The position numbers were made by a program, and so were the translations under genes. The notes beneath the pieces were generated by a model. The model saw nothing but the letters and a program-made list of their open reading frames with translations. It was not told the DNA's origin and ran no database searches. A DNA stretch of 64,000 nt from Arenimonas donghaensis DSM 18148 = HO3-R19 (GTDB lineage: Bacteria > Pseudomonadota > Gammaproteobacteria > Xanthomonadales > Xanthomonadaceae), in the NCBI RefSeq assembly GCF_000743535.1, contig NZ_AVCJ01000007.1:1-64000 (forward strand). The letters run 5' to 3'. This document shows positions 37,956 to 48,200 of this stretch, piece by piece. Every line of letters starts with the position of its first letter. Position 1 is the stretch's first letter.

Positions 37956-38876
37956 TCAGTCGCGCATCAGCGTGGACTTGCCGAACAGGCTTTCGACCAG
38001 GTCCACGGCCAGCAGCCCGGTCTTGTTGTGGTCGTCGAACGCGGGATTGAGTTCGACGATGTCCAGCGACGCCAGCCGACCGGTGTCGGCGATCATCTCC
38101 ATCACCAGCTGCGCCTCGCGATAGTTCGGGCCGCCCGGCACGGTGGTGCCGACGCCGGGTGCGATCGAGGGATCGAGGAAGTCGACGTCGAAGCTCACGT
38201 GCACGTGGGTCTGCTCGTCGATGCCCTCCAGTGCCTCTTCCATCGCCCGCTTCATGCCGAATTCGTCGATGTAGCGCATGTCGTAGATGTCGAGCCCGTA
38301 CTCCTTCACCAGGCGCTTTTCGCCCTGGTCGACCGAACGGATGCCGATCTGGCGGATCTGGTCGGGCTGCATCGCCGGCGAATCGCCGTCGAGATGGGTG
38401 AGCGGGCGCGGTCCGACGCCGCACAGGCAGGCCACGGGCATGCCGTGCACGTTGCCCGAGGGCGTGACGTCGCTGGTGTTGAAATCGGCGTGGGCATCGA
38501 GCCAGATGACGCGCAGCTTCTTGCCGGTCTCGCGGCAATGGCGGGCCACGGCGGTGATGCTGCCCAGGCCCAGGCAGTGGTCGCCGCCCATCAGCACCGG
38601 CAGCCGGCCCTGGCCCAACTGGTCGCGCACGGCGTCCATCACCAGGCGGTTCCAGGCCACCACCTGCTCGAGGTGGCGGTAGCCATCCACCGGCGGCAGC
38701 CACGGATTGGCCGGGCCCGACAGGTTACCGGTGTCGATGACCTCCAGGCCGCGCCCACGCAGGGCCTCGGCCAGGCCGGCGACGCGCAGGGCTTCCGGGC
38801 CCATCACGGCGCCGCGGTGGCCCGCTCCGATGTCGGTGGGCGCGCCGATCAGCGCAAGGGTTTTGGAATGGCTCAT
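37956..38876 (-). CDS. Arginase/agmatinase-family ureohydrolase
   Basis: 306 residues of the binuclear manganese ureohydrolase family. Metal ligands are in GGDHCLGLGS, WLDAHADFNT and SFDVDFLDPSI; GNVHGMPVA and VPGGPNYREAQL are arginase-type substrate-loop elements, so arginase (arginine to ornithine and urea) is favoured over agmatinase. The ATG at 38876 overlaps the rhodanese gene stop by four bases (ATGA), so the two are co-transcribed. Confidence 0.9.
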   Translation of the reverse strand: MSHSKTLALIGAPTDIGAGHRGAVMGPEALRVAGLAEALRGRGLEVIDTGNLSGPANPWLPPVDGYRHLEQVVAWNRLVMDAVRDQLGQGRLPVLMGGDHCLGLGSITAVARHCRETGKKLRVIWLDAHADFNTSDVTPSGNVHGMPVACLCGVGPRPLTHLDGDSPAMQPDQIRQIGIRSVDQGEKRLVKEYGLDIYDMRYIDEFGMKRAMEEALEGIDEQTHVHVSFDVDFLDPSIAPGVGTTVPGGPNYREAQLVMEMIADTGRLASLDIVELNPAFDDHNKTGLLAVDLVESLFGKSTLMRD

Positions 38877-39271
38877 TTCGCATCCTTTTCGTCGCCCGGA
38901 ATCACCACCGGGCGGTCTTCTTCCTGCCAGCGCAGCCAGCTGCCCTGGATCTGGCGGACCTCGAAGCCCGCGTCCTCCAGGATGCCCTGGGCCGTGGTCG
39001 CCCGCTTGCCGCTGCGGCAATAGACCAGGACCCAGCGATCCCGGTCGAGCTCGTCGAGCCGGGAAGCCAGCTGGTCGTGCGGGATCAGCACGGCGCCCGG
39101 CAGGTGGCCCTGGGCGAACTCCTCGGGGCTACGAACGTCGAGCAGCAGCGGTGCATCGGCGCGGGCGGTGATTTCGGCGACCGCCGCCGGCGATACCGCA
39201 GGGCGGCCCGCGACGGCGGCCATCGGCAACGCGGCGAGCAGCAATAGGCTATGGCAAATGAAGCGGCGCAT
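38873..39271 (-). CDS. Exported single-domain rhodanese
   Basis: 132 residues: a signal peptide (about 1-22, LLLLAALPMAAVAG) and one rhodanese domain with LLLDVRSPEEFAQGHLPGAV and the active-site loop VLVYCRSGKRA (catalytic Cys). It probably handles sulfane sulfur in the periplasm. The start at 39271 gives the proper signal peptide; an in-frame ATG 14 codons earlier would spoil it. It overlaps arginase by four bases. Confidence 0.88.
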   Translation of the reverse strand: MRRFICHSLLLLAALPMAAVAGRPAVSPAAVAEITARADAPLLLDVRSPEEFAQGHLPGAVLIPHDQLASRLDELDRDRWVLVYCRSGKRATTAQGILEDAGFEVRQIQGSWLRWQEEDRPVVIPGDEKDAK

Positions 39272-39348
39272 GGCGTCGGCTCCTGTGAAGCAGGGTGCAC
39301 AGGATATTCCCACGCTGGCTGGCTGGCCACCTGGACGATGGCCGGCGT

Positions 39349-41778
39349 TCAGTCGCGGGGAAAACGCGCCTCGATCTCGACGGCCGGGGCCGGCCGCCCG
39401 AAATGGTAGCCCTGCAGCTCGTCACAGCCCATTTCAAGCAGGAAATCGGCCTGTTCCTGGTTTTCGACGCCCTCGGCCGCCACCACCATCTTCAACTCGT
39501 GCCCGACCGCCACGATGGTGCGGGCGATGGCGGCGTCGGCGGCATCGCCGGGCAGGTCCTTGACGAAACTGCGGTCGATCTTGAGTTTGTCCAGCGAGAA
39601 CTGCTTGAGGTAGGCCAGGCTGGAATAGCCGGTGCCGAAGTCGTCCAGCGAAAGCGATACGCCCAGTGCCTTGATCTCGGCCAGCCGCCCTTTCACGCGG
39701 TCGACGTTCTCCATCAGCGAGCTTTCGGTGAGTTCGATCTCGAGCATGCCCCGGGGCACCTGGTGGCGCTCGATGGCCTCGCGCACGCGGTCGACGATGT
39801 CCGGCCGCTGCAGCTGGTGCGCGGAGAAGTTGACGGCCACGGTGAACCCTTCACGGCCCTGGTCGTGCCAGGCACGAAGCTGGCGGCAGGCCTCGTTCAA
39901 CACCCACAGACCCAGTTCGGGCATCAAACCCAGGGATTCGGCGATGGGGATGAAGCGTCCCGGAGGAACCGAGCCCAGGTCGGGGCTGTTCCAGCGCAGC
40001 AGGGCCTCGAAGCCGGTGATGCGACGACTGCCGGCAGCAAGCTGTGGCTGGTAGTGCAGCTGCAGTTCGTCGCGCGAGACCGCCTCGCGCAGGCGTGCGC
40101 CCAGCACCAGGCGATCCTCCAGCTCCTGCATCTGCAGGGTGGAGAACTCGCAGACGGTGTCGCGACCCTCGCGCTTGGCCCGGCTCATCGCGGCTTCGGC
40201 CCGGCGCAGCAGGTCGGCGCCCGACTCGCCGTGGTCGGGCGAACGGGCGATGCCGATGCTGGCCGTCAGGTACAGGCTCCAGCCGTCGCCTTCCAAGGGC
40301 CTGGCCACGGCCTGCCGGAGCGCTTCCGCCACTTCGAGCACACGCTCCCGGGCTTGGCCGGCCACCACGGCGACGAACTCGTCACCGGCGAAGCGGGACA
40401 GGTAGCCCGGCCCCCCCAGCACGTCGCTCAGACGCGTCGCGACCACCCGCAGGGCCTCGTCGCCGATGATGTGTCCCATCGATTCGTTGATGGCGTGGAA
40501 GTGGTCGAGGTCGATGAACAACAGGGACACCATGGCGCCCTCTCTTTCAAGCAACCCGGCGATGGCGGCTTCCAGGATCGGGTAGAGCGGCAGCGAGGTC
40601 ACGGCATCGTGGTTGGCGGCGTAGGCGAGTTCGGCTTCGACCTGCCGGCGCTCGGTCAGGTCGTTGAGGATGCCCACGAAGTGCGTGATCGTGCCCTGCT
40701 CGTCGCGCACCGGCGACGTGAACAGATGGTTCCAGAACAACTCCCCGTCCTTGCGGAAGTTGCGCAGGATGACGTTCGATTCGCGGCCTTCCGCCAGCGA
40801 CCGGCGCAGGATCTTGAGCTCTGGCTGCCTGGTTTCCGCGCCCTGCAGGAAGCGGCAGTTGCGGCCGACCACCTCTTGGGCATCGTAGCCGGTCAGGGAT
40901 TCGAAGGCGCTGTTGACGTAGATGATCGGCAGGTCCGCGGCCTGGGCATCGGCAATGATGATGCCGTTCATGCTCGACTCGACCGCCCGCTGCAGCAGCT
41001 GCATCCGCTCCTGGGTGGAGCGTTGTTCGGTGATGTCGTGCGCGATCACCATGCGGCAGGCCTTGCCGTCGAGCTCGAGGGCATGGCCGGTGATATTGAC
41101 CCACACCAGGCTCCCGTCCTTGCGCCGGTGCCGCCAGATACCCGCGCCGCCGGACTGCTCGTCCCGTTCGTCCAGATAGGCGCGCAGGCGCTCCGCCTCG
41201 TCCGGGTCACGGATGTCGAAAATGGTCATCCCGAGCAACTCGTCCCGGCTGTAGCCATAACTGGCCACCATCGCATCGTTTGCCGCGACGAACCGGTGAC
41301 TGCTGATTTCGTAGACCCAGGTCGGGAAGGGATTGAGCTCGAACAACTGCCGGTAGCGGCGCTTGCCGTCTTCGATCTGCGCGACCTGGCGCGCACGTTC
41401 GGCGGCATAACGCAGGGACCGCGCCAGTTTCTCGGCGTCGATGTTTCCCTTGACCAGATAGTCCGAGGCACCGGCGGCCAGGGCCTCGCGGTCGACGTCG
41501 GGATTGCCCTGGCCGGTGAGCATGATCACCGGGCGATGCGCGCTGCCCTCGGCCACGGCCAGGCGCACCAGGTCCATGCCGTTGTCCGGGCCCAGGTGGT
41601 AGTCCACCAGGAAAACGTCGTGCAGGTTCTCCCGCAGGGCCTTGGCCCCTTCGGCCAGGGTGGCCACCCAGTCGAGCTCGAATCGACCCTGGGGAAAGTC
41701 CGCCAACAGGTCCCGCAGGATCAGGAAGTCCTCCTCGTCGTCGTCGACGACCAGCACGCGGAGCACGGCGTCATTCAA
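39349..41778 (-). CDS. REC-PAS-LOV-GGDEF-EAL cyclic-di-GMP signalling protein
   Basis: 809 residues: a receiver domain (about 1-125, with VFLVDYHLG), a PAS domain (about 145-260), a LOV-type PAS (about 270-380), GGDEF (about 385-560) and EAL (about 565-800). The LOV motif GRNCRFLQG holds the photoactive Cys308, and NFRKDG and FWN supply flavin contacts; the usual output Gln is Leu371 (FVGIL). GGDEF reads AGDEF (464-468) and its front end is degenerate. EAL is complete (EALLRW 591-596, ELTES, DDFGTGYSS, AEGVEN), so c-di-GMP hydrolysis is likelier than synthesis. The TTG start at 41778 overlaps the receiver gene stop and has GGAGG nine bases upstream. Confidence 0.9.
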   Translation of the reverse strand: MNDAVLRVLVVDDDEEDFLILRDLLADFPQGRFELDWVATLAEGAKALRENLHDVFLVDYHLGPDNGMDLVRLAVAEGSAHRPVIMLTGQGNPDVDREALAAGASDYLVKGNIDAEKLARSLRYAAERARQVAQIEDGKRRYRQLFELNPFPTWVYEISSHRFVAANDAMVASYGYSRDELLGMTIFDIRDPDEAERLRAYLDERDEQSGGAGIWRHRRKDGSLVWVNITGHALELDGKACRMVIAHDITEQRSTQERMQLLQRAVESSMNGIIIADAQAADLPIIYVNSAFESLTGYDAQEVVGRNCRFLQGAETRQPELKILRRSLAEGRESNVILRNFRKDGELFWNHLFTSPVRDEQGTITHFVGILNDLTERRQVEAELAYAANHDAVTSLPLYPILEAAIAGLLEREGAMVSLLFIDLDHFHAINESMGHIIGDEALRVVATRLSDVLGGPGYLSRFAGDEFVAVVAGQARERVLEVAEALRQAVARPLEGDGWSLYLTASIGIARSPDHGESGADLLRRAEAAMSRAKREGRDTVCEFSTLQMQELEDRLVLGARLREAVSRDELQLHYQPQLAAGSRRITGFEALLRWNSPDLGSVPPGRFIPIAESLGLMPELGLWVLNEACRQLRAWHDQGREGFTVAVNFSAHQLQRPDIVDRVREAIERHQVPRGMLEIELTESSLMENVDRVKGRLAEIKALGVSLSLDDFGTGYSSLAYLKQFSLDKLKIDRSFVKDLPGDAADAAIARTIVAVGHELKMVVAAEGVENQEQADFLLEMGCDELQGYHFGRPAPAVEIEARFPRD

Positions 41779-42245
41779 TGCCGGTTTCCCTCCGCCTCGG
41801 GCGGCAGGTCGACCACCTGCAGCCAATAGGTGCCCAGGGTCTGCACGACCTCCAGCAGGGCCGTGAACGTCACCGGCTTGGTGATGAAGGAATTGACCCC
41901 GTCCCGGTAGCTCCGCACCACGTCCTCTTCGGCCTTGGACGTCGTGAGGATCACCACCGGGATGCTGCACAGGCGCGGGTCGGCCTTTATCTCGCGAAGC
42001 ACCTCGCGGCCATCCTTGCGCGGCATGTTCAGGTCCAGCAGCACCAGGCCGGGCATCGGATAGGCTTCTTCGTCGGCGAACCCACCCCGGCGATGCAGGT
42101 AGTCGAGCAGCTCCTCGCCGTCGTTGACGAAACGCAGGGGATTGCCCACCCGGCATTCGGTGAACGCCTCCTGGGTCATCAGGCGGTCGTCAGGGTCGTC
42201 ATCTGCCATCAGTATGGTGATGGGTTGGCGCGGCAAGTTCATCAC
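41775..42245 (-). CDS. Stand-alone receiver protein (Rcp1/CheY-like)
   Basis: 156 residues, a single receiver domain: acidic pocket ADDDPDD (about 14-20), phospho-acceptor Asp in VLLDLNMP (about 67-74), Thr in VVILTTS and Lys in FITKPV. The insert-bearing form with HRRGG before the acceptor strand is typical of Rcp1-type partners of phytochrome-like or PAS-rich kinases. It lies 32 bases after the giant kinase gene and overlaps the LOV-GGDEF-EAL gene, so it likely relays phosphate between them. Confidence 0.9.
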   Translation of the reverse strand: MMNLPRQPITILMADDDPDDRLMTQEAFTECRVGNPLRFVNDGEELLDYLHRRGGFADEEAYPMPGLVLLDLNMPRKDGREVLREIKADPRLCSIPVVILTTSKAEEDVVRSYRDGVNSFITKPVTFTALLEVVQTLGTYWLQVVDLPPEAEGNRH

Positions 42246-42277
42246 TCGACGGGGTCCTGAGGCTGACGTGCCTGACT

Positions 42278-45200
42278 TTACGGTTCGGACAGCGGATTGG
42301 CCAGCGTTCCCCTATCCGCCGGCTGCCGTTCGGGCAGCCGGATGACGAAGCTGGCGCCTTCCCCGGGACGGCCTTCGGCCTGGATGGCGCCACGATGGCG
42401 TTCCACGATCCGGCGCACGATCGCCAGGCCAATGCCGGTACCGTCGTATTCCTGTCGGCCGTGCAGGCGCTGGAACGGGGCGAACACCTTTTCGGCGTGG
42501 CGCGGCTCGAAGCCGATGCCGTTGTCGATGAAACGCAGGATCCAGCCCGGACCGTCCATGCCCGCCTCCTTTTCGGCCTCCACGCGGATCACCGGGGGCC
42601 GGTCCGGGGACCGGAACTTGAGTGCATTGGAGATGAGGTTCTGGAAAAGCTGGCGCATCTGGGTGGCATCGGCCTCGATAACCGGCAGCGCACCGGCCTC
42701 GACGCGACCGCCGCTGGCTTCCAGGCTGGTCTCGAGGTCGTCGACGACCCCTGCCAGCACCGCGTCCAGCTTTACTCGCGTGAACGGCTTGCTGCGTGCC
42801 GCGACCCGCGAATAGGCCAGCAGGTCGTTGATCAGGACCTGCATGCGGCTTGCCGCCTTGCAGGTGCGGTCCAGGTAGTCCCGGGCTTCCGCCGTCAACG
42901 CGTCCGCATGGCGTTCCTGCAACCGGTCCGCAAAGGCCCGGATCTTTCGAAGGGGTTCCTGCAGGTCGTGCGATGCAATGAAGGCGAAATCCTGGAGTTC
43001 GCGGTTGCGGGCGTTGAGGTCGGCCAGGGTCTGGCGCAGGGCGGCCTCGGACTGCAGCCGCTGCGTGATGTCGCGACCGACGGCGTAGACGAGGCCATCT
43101 TGGGCGGGCGCCGACATCCACTCCATCCAGCGCACCTCGCCGGCCTTGCTCACGTAACGGTTCACGAAGCTGGTCTGCACCTTGCGTCCCTGCCCAAGCT
43201 CGTTTGAACGCTCGCGCGTGGACGGGGCATCGTCGGGATGGATGAAATCGAGGATCGGCCTGGCCAGCAGCTCCTCGCGGCTGTAGCCGGTGATGTCGGC
43301 CAGCATCTGGTTGACCTGCACCCAGCGACCGCTCGCCGGGTCGTAGACGACAAAAACCTCGAGCGACATTTCGAAGAAACGGTCGCGAACCTGCAGCCGT
43401 GCCAGCAAGCGGGCGCGTTCGATGGCGATGACCGCCATCTGCGAGAACTGCAGGGCCACCTGTTCGTCGTCCTCGCTGAACTCCCCGCGGTATTTGTCGC
43501 TCAGCTGCAGGATGCCCAGCGTCTTGCCGTCGCTGCCAACCATCGGCACCGCCAGCCAACCGCGCATCGGCGGGTGCCGCGCGGATTCGGCACCGAAGTT
43601 GCGCCAGCCCGGGTGCGCCTCGAGCTCCGCCTGGGTCATGCGCATTGGCTGCTGGCGTTCACCGACCCTGACGTAGATGCCACTTCCATCGATGGGTACG
43701 TCATAGTCGCGCCATTGCGCATACTTGTCCGAGAGCGACACGGCGTTGAGCAGCTGCGAGCGCCCGTCGCCGGACTCGACACTCACCACGGCCTGGTGCG
43801 CACCGATGATCTCGCGGGCCCGGTCCACCAATTGCTGGTACAGCGTCGCCTCGTCCAGGTCCCGGTTCACCGAAATCGACGCCTCGCTGAGCCGGTGCAA
43901 CTGGCTGCTCAAGGCCTCGGCGCCGTCGAGCGCCTCCGACAGGTCCCGCTGGTGCTTGCGCAGGAGGCTGATGTCCTGGGCGATGCCGAACACGCCGGTC
44001 ACCCGGTCACCAACGACGATGGGCAGGTTGGTCACCCGCAGTTCGACCCGCTGGCCGTCGCTGGCGAGCCCGGTCATCTCGTAGGTGCGCGCTTCCCCGT
44101 GGGTAGCCGCGGTGAAATGCGCGCGCACGACCCCGCGCTCGGACTCCACCACCAGGGAATCGAAGCGCTTGCCCAGAACGTCCTCCGGCCGCAGCCGGGC
44201 CAGGCGCTGGAACTGTTCGTTGACCTCGGTGAAGCGACCCTCCAGGTCGAGTGAATAAACGGCGTCGGGGTGCTCGTCGAACAGCGACCGGAACCGCTGC
44301 TGGCTGTTGCTGATCGACTGGAAGGCGGCATCGTGCTCGATCGCCACGGCGCAAAGCGCGGCCAGGCCGTCGATCAGTTTCAGTTCGTCTTCGTTTGGTT
44401 CGCGAACTTCGGAATAATAGGTAGCGAACGTCGCGACGACGCGTCCATCGGAAGCCTTGACGGGCGTCGACCAGCAGGCCTTGAGTCCGTGCGCCTGCAC
44501 CAGGCGCCGGTAGCCTTCCCAGAGCGGGTCGTTGTCGATGTCGGCGACGACCACCCGCTCACCGCGGTAAGCGGCCGTGCCACAGGAACCGGCCCTGGGC
44601 CCGATGGCCAGCCCGTGGATGGCGGCGTTGTACTCGGCCGGCAAGTTGGGCGCCGCGCCGACCAGCACGTGCTCGCCGCTCTCGTCGAGCAGGAGGATCG
44701 AGCTGACCGCGCCGGGGATCTGGCGTTCCGCCAGGCGCACGATCGCCATCAGGCCCTCCCCCAGCGGGCGCCGGGCGGCGATACCGGCAAGGATGAGGCG
44801 CTGGCCGTCTTCGAGTTCCTGGGCGCGTTTGCGCTCCGTGATGTCCTGGACACTGCCGGCCAGCTTCCAGGGCCGGCCCTGCTCATCCTTGAACAGCCGC
44901 GCCCGCTCGTGCACGTAACCGACGCCCCCGCCGGGCAGCACGATGCGGTGTTCGATATCCAGCTCACCCTCGCCCGCCAGCGCCCTGGCCTGTGCCGCTT
45001 CGACACCCGCGAGGTCGTCGGGGTGCACACGGGCACTGAAGGCCTCGTAGTTGCCGGCGAAGTCGCCGGCCTTTACCTGGAAGATCCGGTAGACCTCGTC
45101 CGACCAGCGCAATACGTTGTTCGGGATATCCAGCTCCCAGGCTCCCATGCGGGCGATCAACTGGGCGCGTTCGAGGCTGGCCCGTGCTTCGGCCAGTGCC

Positions 45201-48200
45201 GCCGACTGGCGACTGGCTTCGGTGACGTCGCGGGCGACGGCGAACATCATGCGCTCGCGCGCCGACCACACCGCCGACCATTGCATGGACACCACCCGTC
45301 CATCCTTGCGCACCACGCGATTGCGGAAGTCCACCGTCGGCTGCCCGGCCAGGACGGCCGCGCCTTCGCGCAGGGTGTGGGCGCGGTCATCGGCGTGCGC
45401 CAGGTCGTAATACGCACGGCCAACCAGTTCAGCCGGCGTGTATCCCCAGACCGCCTCCGAGGCACCCGACACCTGGGTGAAGCGACCATTGGCGTCGAGC
45501 ACGCAGATCACGTCCAGCGAGTTCTCCAGCACCAGCCGGTTCATCACCAGCGACTGTTCGAGCCGTCGCGACAGCTCGCGCAGTGCGTTCTGGGCGTGCT
45601 GGCTGTCGGTGGTGTCCTGGATCGCGCCCGAGGCCGCCACCGCCTCGCCGGCGGCATTGCGCACCAGGGTGCCCAGTTCACGCACGTGGCGGGTTTCCCC
45701 GTCCGGCCGCAGGATGCGGTACTCGACTTCCAGGTCGGACTCCTCGCCGGCCAGCAGCCGGCGCCTGGCCTGCTGCAGCCGCTCGCGGTCCTCGAAATGC
45801 ACGCGTTTCGCCAGCTCGGCGAAACTCCGGATTTCATGCGTCGTGCCCAGGCCGAAGATCGACTGGGCTTCCGGGGAAAGCCGCAGTTCGCCGGAGTCGA
45901 GCAACAGTTCCCAGCTTCCGAGCCGGGCCATGCGCTGGGCGCGCTCGGACGCCGCGCGCGCCTGCCTCGCGGTGTCTTCGGCATGCTTGCGCGCGGAGAT
46001 GTCCTGGAAGTACACCGCCAGGCCCTGGGGATGCGGATAACAGCGGGCGAAGAACCAGCCGTCGAGCGGCGGGAAATACACCTCGAACTCCCCCGCGCGC
46101 CGCTGGCTGACCGCGGCACGGAATTCGCGCTCGATGACCGTCCCCTGCGCTTCCGGGAACGCCTCCCAGACGCTGCGCCCGACGAGCTGGTCACGGCTGC
46201 GCGCCATGAGCTGTTCAGTGCGGGCATTGACGAAAACGAAGCGCCAGTCGCTGTCGAGCGTGTAGAACGCGTCGCTGATGCTCTCGAACACCGAGGACAG
46301 TTCCTGTTCGGCCTCCTGCAGGGCCGCCCGGGCGATCTCCGCGGCCTCCACCTGCCGGCTGAGCTCCTGGCCCCGGCGCTCGGCAACCGCCGCGCGCTCC
46401 CGGGCCAGGCTGGCCAGGCGCAGTGCCAGTGCCACCAGGCCACCGGTGATCAGGCCGGTGAAAAGCAGGATGTTCGCCAGGGGCGTGGCTTCGGATCCGG
46501 CCGACCAGACCTTCAGGTCAACGTCCGCGCCGGATACCGGTACCGGGCGCTGAAGCGGACTGCCTCCCGGCGGCGGCGTCCCACGGGAATAAAGCAGCAT
46601 GTCGCCGTAGCTCAGTTCCACGGCGTTTTCGACGGCGACATCGTCCAGCGCACGTGCGAACAGGTTTTCGTAGCTCACTACGCCGACCAGGAACCCCTGG
46701 AGCTGGTTGTCCCGGCGGACGGGTGCCACCAGAAGCTCGCCAACGCTGCCATTGAACAGGACCAGCGGCGGTGACTGGACTAGTGCACCCTCACGCCGCA
46801 CGCGTTCAAGAAGCTGGCGACGCAGTGGGTCGGCATCAAGCTTTCGCCCGACGACATTGACCCTGTCGCTGCTGCTCTCAAACTGCCGTCTGACGACGGC
46901 ATCCGGGCCTACCCATACCAGGTTGACCAAAGACTGGAATTCGTTGAGATGGATTTGCGCATCCAGGTTGAAGGCCGCCAGCCGCGCCGGCTCGTCGGAC
47001 GCTTGCGACATCCGGAATGCCGTACGGCGCAGCGCATCCGCGCGCGCCGCGACGCCACCGAGGATCGCCTTCTCCACCAGCTCCGACTGTCGCAGTCGTA
47101 GGGCGTCGCGGCTGGCCTTGCTGTCCCGGTCGATCTGGAACCAGACCAGGATGGAAACGGCGACGGCCGCCGCAGCCACTGCCAGAGGCATCCAGCCGGC
47201 ACGTGCCTGCAGCGCCCTGCGATGCTCGGTGCCGGCGGCAACCAGCGCGACCCCGGTCATCAGCAGGGCCAACGAGGTCAGCAGGGCCATCGGCGTGTAG
47301 CCACTCCAACCGCGCAGCGCGGGAATCTGCAGCACGTAGCCCGTGAGCACGATCACCGCGATCATCGCAATGACGAACCCGCAGGCCCAGGTCGCCGACC
47401 AGCGCGCGGTGCTGGCCGTTGTGCCAGACGGAGCCAGGGCAATGCCGAGGCAGGCCAGCAGGTAGGCCGTCGCGGCATTGGGGGCCATGCGGCCGGGCTC
47501 CGCACCCTCGGCGACGATCACGTGCGTCAGCAGCCACTCGCCGGTGCCCAGGGCTAGCCCGCCGTACTCCTCGGCCAGGCTGGCCAGGCACAGCAGCACG
47601 ACCGGAGCCAGGGGCACCAGCGCCATGTTGCGATGGCCCGAAGCCAGCAGCCGAAGGGAGCCGGCGATGAGCAGCGCGATCAGCGCGGAGTTGAATTGCA
47701 TCGGCACGTGGTCCGTGCCGCCCTGCACGATGTACGGAATTTCCAGCGTCCACCCCGCCATCACCAGCAGCCCGATCCCCGCCAGCGACGCGGCGCAGAA
47801 CCGAAGCACGCGCAGCGGGCGCTGCACGAGGTCGCGCGTCATCAGCCACGCCCCCAGGCCCAGGTAGGCCAGCGAGGGGCCGATGCCCAGCGCCACGCTT
47901 CCGGGCGCCGCATCGAAGACCTCGACCAGGCACAGCCCGCAGAACGCCACGAGGAAGCCGCCGAGGGATCGCGCCAGCAATCCCACGACCACCGTTCCGG
48001 TACCGAGGCTCGCGCCCAGTCCGATCGCAGCGGCCAGCGCGGCCAGCCACGGCGACGGACTGCGCAGCCCGTCCGCCACCTGCGCCGGCCAGGCCAGCCA
48101 GAGCAGGGCGAGGCAGGCGAAGGCCACTGCCCAGGCCAGGCGCATCGCGGGCCGGCGGTCGGCCCGCAGTAACGCCCCGGCAGCCACCAGCAGCGGTGCC

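Noticed and set aside
39349-42156. A 935-residue start for the LOV-GGDEF-EAL protein
   Set aside because: The extra 126 residues are shadow of the receiver gene; a GGAGG nine bases before the TTG at 41778 supports the shorter form.
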